64,000 nucleotides of DNA from Marinobacterium lacunae (GTDB lineage: Bacteria > Pseudomonadota > Gammaproteobacteria > Pseudomonadales > Balneatricaceae). This document shows positions 61,046-64,000 of the stretch, piece after piece (position 1 is the stretch's first letter; every line of letters starts with the position of its first letter). The translations under genes were made by a program, and so were the position numbers. Location of the stretch: contig NZ_JMQN01000045.1 in the NCBI RefSeq assembly GCF_000705555.1, forward strand, positions 1 to 64,000, read 5' to 3'. The notes beneath the pieces were generated by a model, which ran no database searches, was not told where the DNA came from, and worked only from the letters and a program-made list of their open reading frames with translations.

Positions 61046-62179
61046 TTATCGGATACGCAGTATCCATTGGCTGATCATCGCCCAGACCAGCTCTCTGATT
61101 TTACGATGCCAGGGGCGCCGCGCCCACTCGGCGGCGGTAATCTCCTGGCTTTGATCTAAATCGGTCAGAATTAGCCTTTCGACATCATGGGCGAAGCGGG
61201 GTTCACGCACCTCGATATTGGCCTCAAGATTCCAGCGCAGGTTCCAGTGATCAAGATTACATGAGCCCAGTGAAACCTGATCGTCGATCAGCGCGATCTT
61301 CGCGTGCAGCATACGCGGCTGATACTCGTAGATGCGCACGCCCGCCTTGAGCAGTCGGCGATAGTAGCGTTTAGAGGCGTGGTAGATCCAACGGTGATCC
61401 GTCAGCGGCCCGGAGACCAGTAACCGCACGTCGATACCGCGACGGGCGGCACGCCTGAGCGCAAGACGCAGCGCGAACGAGGGTAAAAAATAGGCGGTGC
61501 ATATCCATACCCGGTGCCTTGAACGGCGCGTCATATGCAGGATGCTGAACTTGATCTGCTGGCTCTGAGGCCCTTCAGCGGTGAGCACGCGCACGCTCGC
61601 GCCCCCGTCCACTGTCCGGTGCAGCTGCGTGGTAGCAGGCGGGGGCATGCACTCCAGACAGGTACGGTGCCACTGCCTGGCAAACAGCTCGAACATATCG
61701 TCCACTACCGGCCCCTCAATCCGACACATCAGCTCATGCCAGGGCGTGTCCGGCTGGTTGGCCCGTCCGATTCTGAAGCGGTCGGTCAAGCCCGCTCCAC
61801 CTATAAATGCCACTCTGCCATCAATAACCATCAACTTACGATGGTCACGGGAGAAGTTGGAAAACAGTTTGCTGAAAGCAATGGGGTTATAGAGCGCCAA
61901 GTGGATACCGGCCCGACGTAGCGTCTCGCGGTCGATAGGGCGCAGCTCCCGCGCGCCAAAGTGATCAAGCATCAGGTGCACACTCACGCCCCGCGCCGCA
62001 GCGTCACTCAACGCTGCAATAAACTCATTCATGACGCGGCCACTGGCGGCAAGGTACAGCTCAATCAGCACGCTCTCGCGGGCGCGCTCGATTGCCTCTA
62101 GCATCGCGGGGAAAAACCGCTCGCCATCAATCAGTAACTCGACGCTGTTGCCATCATGCCAGTTCGGATACCCCCGCAT
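61046..62179 (-). CDS. Cardiolipin synthase B-like phospholipase D-family enzyme
   Basis: A 377-aa enzyme with two phospholipase D (HKD) motifs: HRKLMVIDGRVAFIGG near 112-127 and HAKIALIDDQVSLGSCNLD near 293-311. It resembles ClsB, which makes cardiolipin from phosphatidylglycerol (and can use phosphatidylethanolamine-derived partners). No N-terminal transmembrane helices are evident, unlike ClsA, in line with ClsB. ATG 62179, GGAG seven bases upstream. The upstream ABC gene ends 12 bp before, so the two may form one transcript. Confidence 0.88.
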   Translation of the reverse strand: MRGYPNWHDGNSVELLIDGERFFPAMLEAIERARESVLIELYLAASGRVMNEFIAALSDAAARGVSVHLMLDHFGARELRPIDRETLRRAGIHLALYNPIAFSKLFSNFSRDHRKLMVIDGRVAFIGGAGLTDRFRIGRANQPDTPWHELMCRIEGPVVDDMFELFARQWHRTCLECMPPPATTQLHRTVDGGASVRVLTAEGPQSQQIKFSILHMTRRSRHRVWICTAYFLPSFALRLALRRAARRGIDVRLLVSGPLTDHRWIYHASKRYYRRLLKAGVRIYEYQPRMLHAKIALIDDQVSLGSCNLDHWNLRWNLEANIEVREPRFAHDVERLILTDLDQSQEITAAEWARRPWHRKIRELVWAMISQWILRIR

Positions 62180-62191
62180 ACGATGCTCCGT

Positions 62192-64000
62192 TCAGTGCTG
62201 TCGGGTTCCGTAAAGTCGGGCGTAAAGCCCTTTTTGATCCAGCAGCTCTTGATGGCTGCCCTGTTCGCTGATCTCCCCGCCTTCGAACACATACACCCGG
62301 TCTGCCTGACGCACTGCACTCAGGCGATGCGCCACGATGATGGTCGTCCGCCCACGCAGGAAGGTTTCAAGCGCCTTGTGCAGTGCAAATTCGGTTTCGG
62401 TATCTAGCGCCGAGGTTGCCTCATCCAATATCACGACACTGGGGTCACTGAGCACCATGCGCGCAACGGCCAGACGCTGGCGCTGGCCGCCGGATAGACG
62501 CACCCCCTGACGCCCCACCATGGTATCGAGCCCCGCGCCTAACCCGGCAACAAACTCTCTAAGCTGCGCCACTTCCAGCGCCTGCCATAGTTCGGCTTCG
62601 CCATAATCGCGCCCCATGGCAAGATTTTCACGCACCGAGCCGTTGAACAGAGCCGGCTGCTGAAGCACCGTCGCCACATGCTCACGCACCACATCCAGCC
62701 CGATCTGAGTCACCGGCACACCATTAAAGCGCACTTCGCCGCTCTGCGGCGGATAAAGTCCGAGCAGCACTTGAACGAGCGTCGACTTGCCGCCACCACT
62801 TGCACCGACCAGCGCAATCTTCTCGCCTGCGCCGATCGTCAAACTGATGCCGCGCAAAACCTCCTGCCCTTCGATATAGCTGAAGTGGATGTTGTCGAGC
62901 TCGATTTCGACCTGCTGTCTGTCAGCAAACGGGTTGCGCATATGGGGATAGCTCGGCTCCATATGCAGTTCAAGCAGACAGTTGACCCTGCCCAGCGCCG
63001 CTCGCGCACCGAACCATGCGTACTGAATGCCCAGCACCTCCTGCACCGGCCCCATCATGAACCAGAGGTAGCCGAATACCGCCATCATTTCGCCGATACT
63101 GAGATCGGAGAACACCACCATCACCATCGACACCGAGCGAAACAGATCAACACCGACCATAAAGAGCATGAAGCTGAGGCGGCTGGTGGCATCCGACTGC
63201 CATTCAAAAGCCGTGGAGTGGTCGCGCACCTCTCGCGCCCGATCCACCAGACGCACCAGATAGTGACGTTCGCGGTTACCGGCGCGGATCTGCTGAATTG
63301 CATCCAGTGTTTCGGTCAGGGCACTCTGGAACACCTCGAATGCCTTGTTTTCGCGCTTCTTGAGCTGTTTGACGCGCTTGCCGACGGCCGTGGTCAGGTA
63401 GATCACCATCGGGTTCAAAAACAGAATGAACAGCGCCAGTTGCCAGTGCATCCAGAGCAGAATAACGGCCGTACCGATAATCGACAGAGTCGCCACCAGC
63501 AGGCGGCTGACCGAACTGCCCACGAACCGGTCAACGGTATCCAGATCGGTTACCAGATGGGACGCTACCGTACCGCTGCCGAGGGTTTCGTACTCGTTCA
63601 TGGAGATACGCTGCAGGCGCTGCAGCAACTCCGAGCGGATTCGAAAGATCACATCCTTGGAGATAATGGTGAACTGACGCGTCTGCCAGACATTAAGCGC
63701 CAGTGCGATCACCCTCAGTATCACGGTCAACAGCAGCACGCCCGATATGTAGAGCACCGGCCCGTGCCAAGACTCGGGCACCAGACGGTTGATCGTGGCA
63801 ACGACTACCCCGGGCTGATCCAGTAGCACCTCATCCACCAGCAACGGCATCAGCAGGGGCAGGGGCACCGATACCAGCGTTGCCACGATGGCGATCAGAT
63901 TCGCCAGCATCAGCTCGCGCCGGTGCTGGAGCCCGATCTCGACGATATAGCGCCAGTCATAAGGGCGCCCGCCGGCACGGGTCGGCGTCTGCTCGGACAA
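62192..64000 (-). CDS. ABC exporter, fused permease and ATPase (5' end at window edge)
   Basis: A type-IV ABC exporter half-transporter. Six transmembrane helices occupy about residues 30-310 (LMLANLIAIVATLVSVPLPLLMPLLVDEVL near 34-63, VVFSDLSIGEMMAVFGYLWFMMG near 275-297). The nucleotide-binding domain has Walker A ALVGASGGGKST near 401-412, the signature LSGGQRQRLAV near 504-514 and Walker B VVILDEATSALD near 525-536. Similar to MsbA-like lipid or drug exporters. The frame reaches position 64000 (TTG), so the true start may be there or outside the window. It is followed by the ClsB-like gene. Confidence 0.9.
   Translation of the reverse strand: MSEQTPTRAGGRPYDWRYIVEIGLQHRRELMLANLIAIVATLVSVPLPLLMPLLVDEVLLDQPGVVVATINRLVPESWHGPVLYISGVLLLTVILRVIALALNVWQTRQFTIISKDVIFRIRSELLQRLQRISMNEYETLGSGTVASHLVTDLDTVDRFVGSSVSRLLVATLSIIGTAVILLWMHWQLALFILFLNPMVIYLTTAVGKRVKQLKKRENKAFEVFQSALTETLDAIQQIRAGNRERHYLVRLVDRAREVRDHSTAFEWQSDATSRLSFMLFMVGVDLFRSVSMVMVVFSDLSIGEMMAVFGYLWFMMGPVQEVLGIQYAWFGARAALGRVNCLLELHMEPSYPHMRNPFADRQQVEIELDNIHFSYIEGQEVLRGISLTIGAGEKIALVGASGGGKSTLVQVLLGLYPPQSGEVRFNGVPVTQIGLDVVREHVATVLQQPALFNGSVRENLAMGRDYGEAELWQALEVAQLREFVAGLGAGLDTMVGRQGVRLSGGQRQRLAVARMVLSDPSVVILDEATSALDTETEFALHKALETFLRGRTTIIVAHRLSAVRQADRVYVFEGGEISEQGSHQELLDQKGLYARLYGTRQH

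Noticed and set aside
62678-63826. Plus-strand 382-aa frame opposite the ABC exporter
   Set aside because: His/Gln-rich shadow of the ABC transporter gene; no family or ribosome site.

Overview
The window looks like chromosomal DNA of a marine, respiratory gammaproteobacterium of the Oceanospirillales type (Marinobacterium/Neptuniibacter-like; this is an inference from gene content, not a database match). Supporting genes are Syd, HtpX, AlaA, EpmC, TtcA, long-Q-loop CydABX, a Pseudomonas-type acyl desaturase, the NAGGN osmolyte cluster, SCO/PCuAC copper delivery and UPF0149. Most of the sequence is fairly GC-rich. The exception is about 41.2-48.5 kb, which is clearly AT-rich and behaves as an accessory region.

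Layout. 0-9.6 kb: tRNA-Asp with a strong promoter, then housekeeping genes (syd, a Tag-family glycosylase, alaA, an RlmI-like methyltransferase, htpX, an ATP-NAD kinase relative, a PilZ protein, pdxB, a tiny WGR protein). 9.7-15.4 kb: a copper-delivery operon (small membrane protein, SCO, PCuAC) facing a leftward group: sigma-54 activator, cysteine-free SoxYZ-like protein, lipoprotein, epmC, unknown. 15.4-18.6 kb: cytochrome bd oxidase cydABX, divergent from the sigma-54 activator. The gap between them carries two perfect dyads and a near-consensus -24/-12 promoter. 18.6-25.4 kb: flavin reductase, ttcA, metallopeptidase, yqaA, recQ, UPF0149, cupin. 25.5-29.8 kb: glpK-glpD and a fatty-acyl desaturase. 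29.9-37.9 kb: acetone carboxylase (acxABC) with its divergent AcxR-type sigma-54 activator and an excellent -24/-12 element, followed by a terminator and a SecB-family gene. 37.9-40.7 kb: exporter and three regulator/VOC genes.

40.8-48.2 kb is an AT-rich, entirely leftward array of small accessory genes: acetyltransferases, a methyltransferase, secreted unknowns, a MarR/hydrolase/SDR set and a MAPEG-like protein. It contains at least three attC-like recombination sites, two of them near-copies about 3.6 kb apart, plus IS3 remnants, one of which splits an attC site. No integrase is visible, so I read it as a decaying cluster of attC sites lacking an integron integrase (CALIN).

48.5-64 kb: HD protein/TetR pair, an IS5 remnant, benE, katG, a DUF1285 gene, the NAGGN osmoprotectant operon (asnO-ngg-M42 peptidase), a GST, a glycine-zipper lipoprotein, a ClsB-like phospholipase-D enzyme and an ABC exporter that reaches the right edge.

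How it fits together: two separate sigma-54 circuits stand out, one for a high-affinity quinol oxidase and one for acetone carboxylation. Both show activator, enhancer-like dyad and promoter in the expected geometry. The oxidase activator appears to share an operon with a SoxYZ-like carrier that has no cysteine, an unusual pairing. No CRISPR array, prophage or complete mobile element was found.
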